Of a stretch of 6,316 bases of DNA, positions 6,262 through 6,316 are shown piece after piece. The stretch comes from Alphaproteobacteria bacterium (GTDB lineage Bacteria; Pseudomonadota; Alphaproteobacteria; MED-G09): the NCBI GenBank assembly GCA_018658685.1, contig JABHUT010000020.1, positions 1 to 6,316 on the forward strand. Direction: 5' to 3'. Within the stretch, counting starts at the first letter, position 1. Each line of letters begins with the position of its first letter. Made by a program: the position numbers and the translations under genes. The notes under the pieces were generated by a model. It was not told the origin of the DNA. It saw only the letters and a program-made list of their open reading frames with translations, and ran no database searches.

Positions 6262-6316
6262 TTATATTTTATTGTCAGTTTCTTCCCAGTAAGGATCTCT
6301 TAGTTCTCTTTTAAGA
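6262..6316 (-). CDS. C-terminal end of an unidentified gene on the opposite strand (partial)
   Basis: Read on the minus strand, one frame is open from the window edge to a TAA at 6264-6262. It encodes 17 residues ending LRDPYWEETDNKI, a polar, charged tail of the kind expected at a protein C-terminus. The other two minus frames contain stops within this stretch. That is only weak evidence because the piece is so short. If real, it converges on acoC with 14 nt between the two stop codons, and the acoC operon ends without an E3 gene. I do not recognise the family from this fragment. Confidence 0.45.
   Translation of the reverse strand, partial: LKRELRDPYWEETDNKI

Noticed and set aside
6248..6270. 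Possible terminator after acoC
   Set aside because: There is a T-run at about 6258-6263 but no stem in front of it; TAATTA is a loopless palindrome. Termination is not supported by the sequence alone.

Overview
The window is AT-rich bacterial DNA, roughly one third G+C by eye and lower between genes. It is tightly packed, uses ATG starts with good Shine-Dalgarno sites, and uses TAA, TAG and TGA as stops (standard bacterial code). Low G+C, compact spacing and proteobacterial-looking enzyme families suggest a streamlined, possibly marine, proteobacterium. That placement is inference; there is no rRNA or other marker gene here.

Left half (1-2845), all on the + strand: the 3' end of a VOC/glyoxalase-fold gene, a complete tandem paralogue of it (341-877), a zinc-dependent medium-chain alcohol/polyol dehydrogenase (954-1994), and a ThuA-like protein (1979-2845) whose start overlaps the dehydrogenase stop by 16 nt. 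It looks like one catabolic transcription unit for a small hydroxylated substrate, but the substrate cannot be read from the sequence.

Right half (2976-6247), after a 130-nt AT-rich gap with a candidate promoter: three closely spaced genes for a 2-oxo-acid-dehydrogenase-type complex. These are E1 alpha, E1 beta and a lipoyl-bearing E2. The E1 alpha, E1 beta and E2 lipoyl-domain motifs match the acetoin dehydrogenase (AcoA/AcoB/AcoC) branch better than housekeeping pyruvate dehydrogenase. No E3 (dihydrolipoamide dehydrogenase) follows. The last 55 nt hold what looks like the C-terminal end of a gene on the opposite strand, so the operon appears to end at acoC.

Working model (inference): the medium-chain dehydrogenase oxidises a hydroxyl to a ketone, as butanediol dehydrogenase does to give acetoin. 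The Aco-type complex then cleaves the hydroxyketone or diketone-like product to an acyl-CoA and an aldehyde, using an E3 encoded elsewhere. The two VOC proteins and the ThuA-like protein are not part of classical acetoin operons and suggest a different or broader substrate. I see no mobile element, CRISPR array, RNA gene or defence system, and nothing I could defend as a wholly new system. The most unusual points are the unevenly diverged VOC tandem pair and the VOC-VOC-dehydrogenase-ThuA-Aco gene combination.
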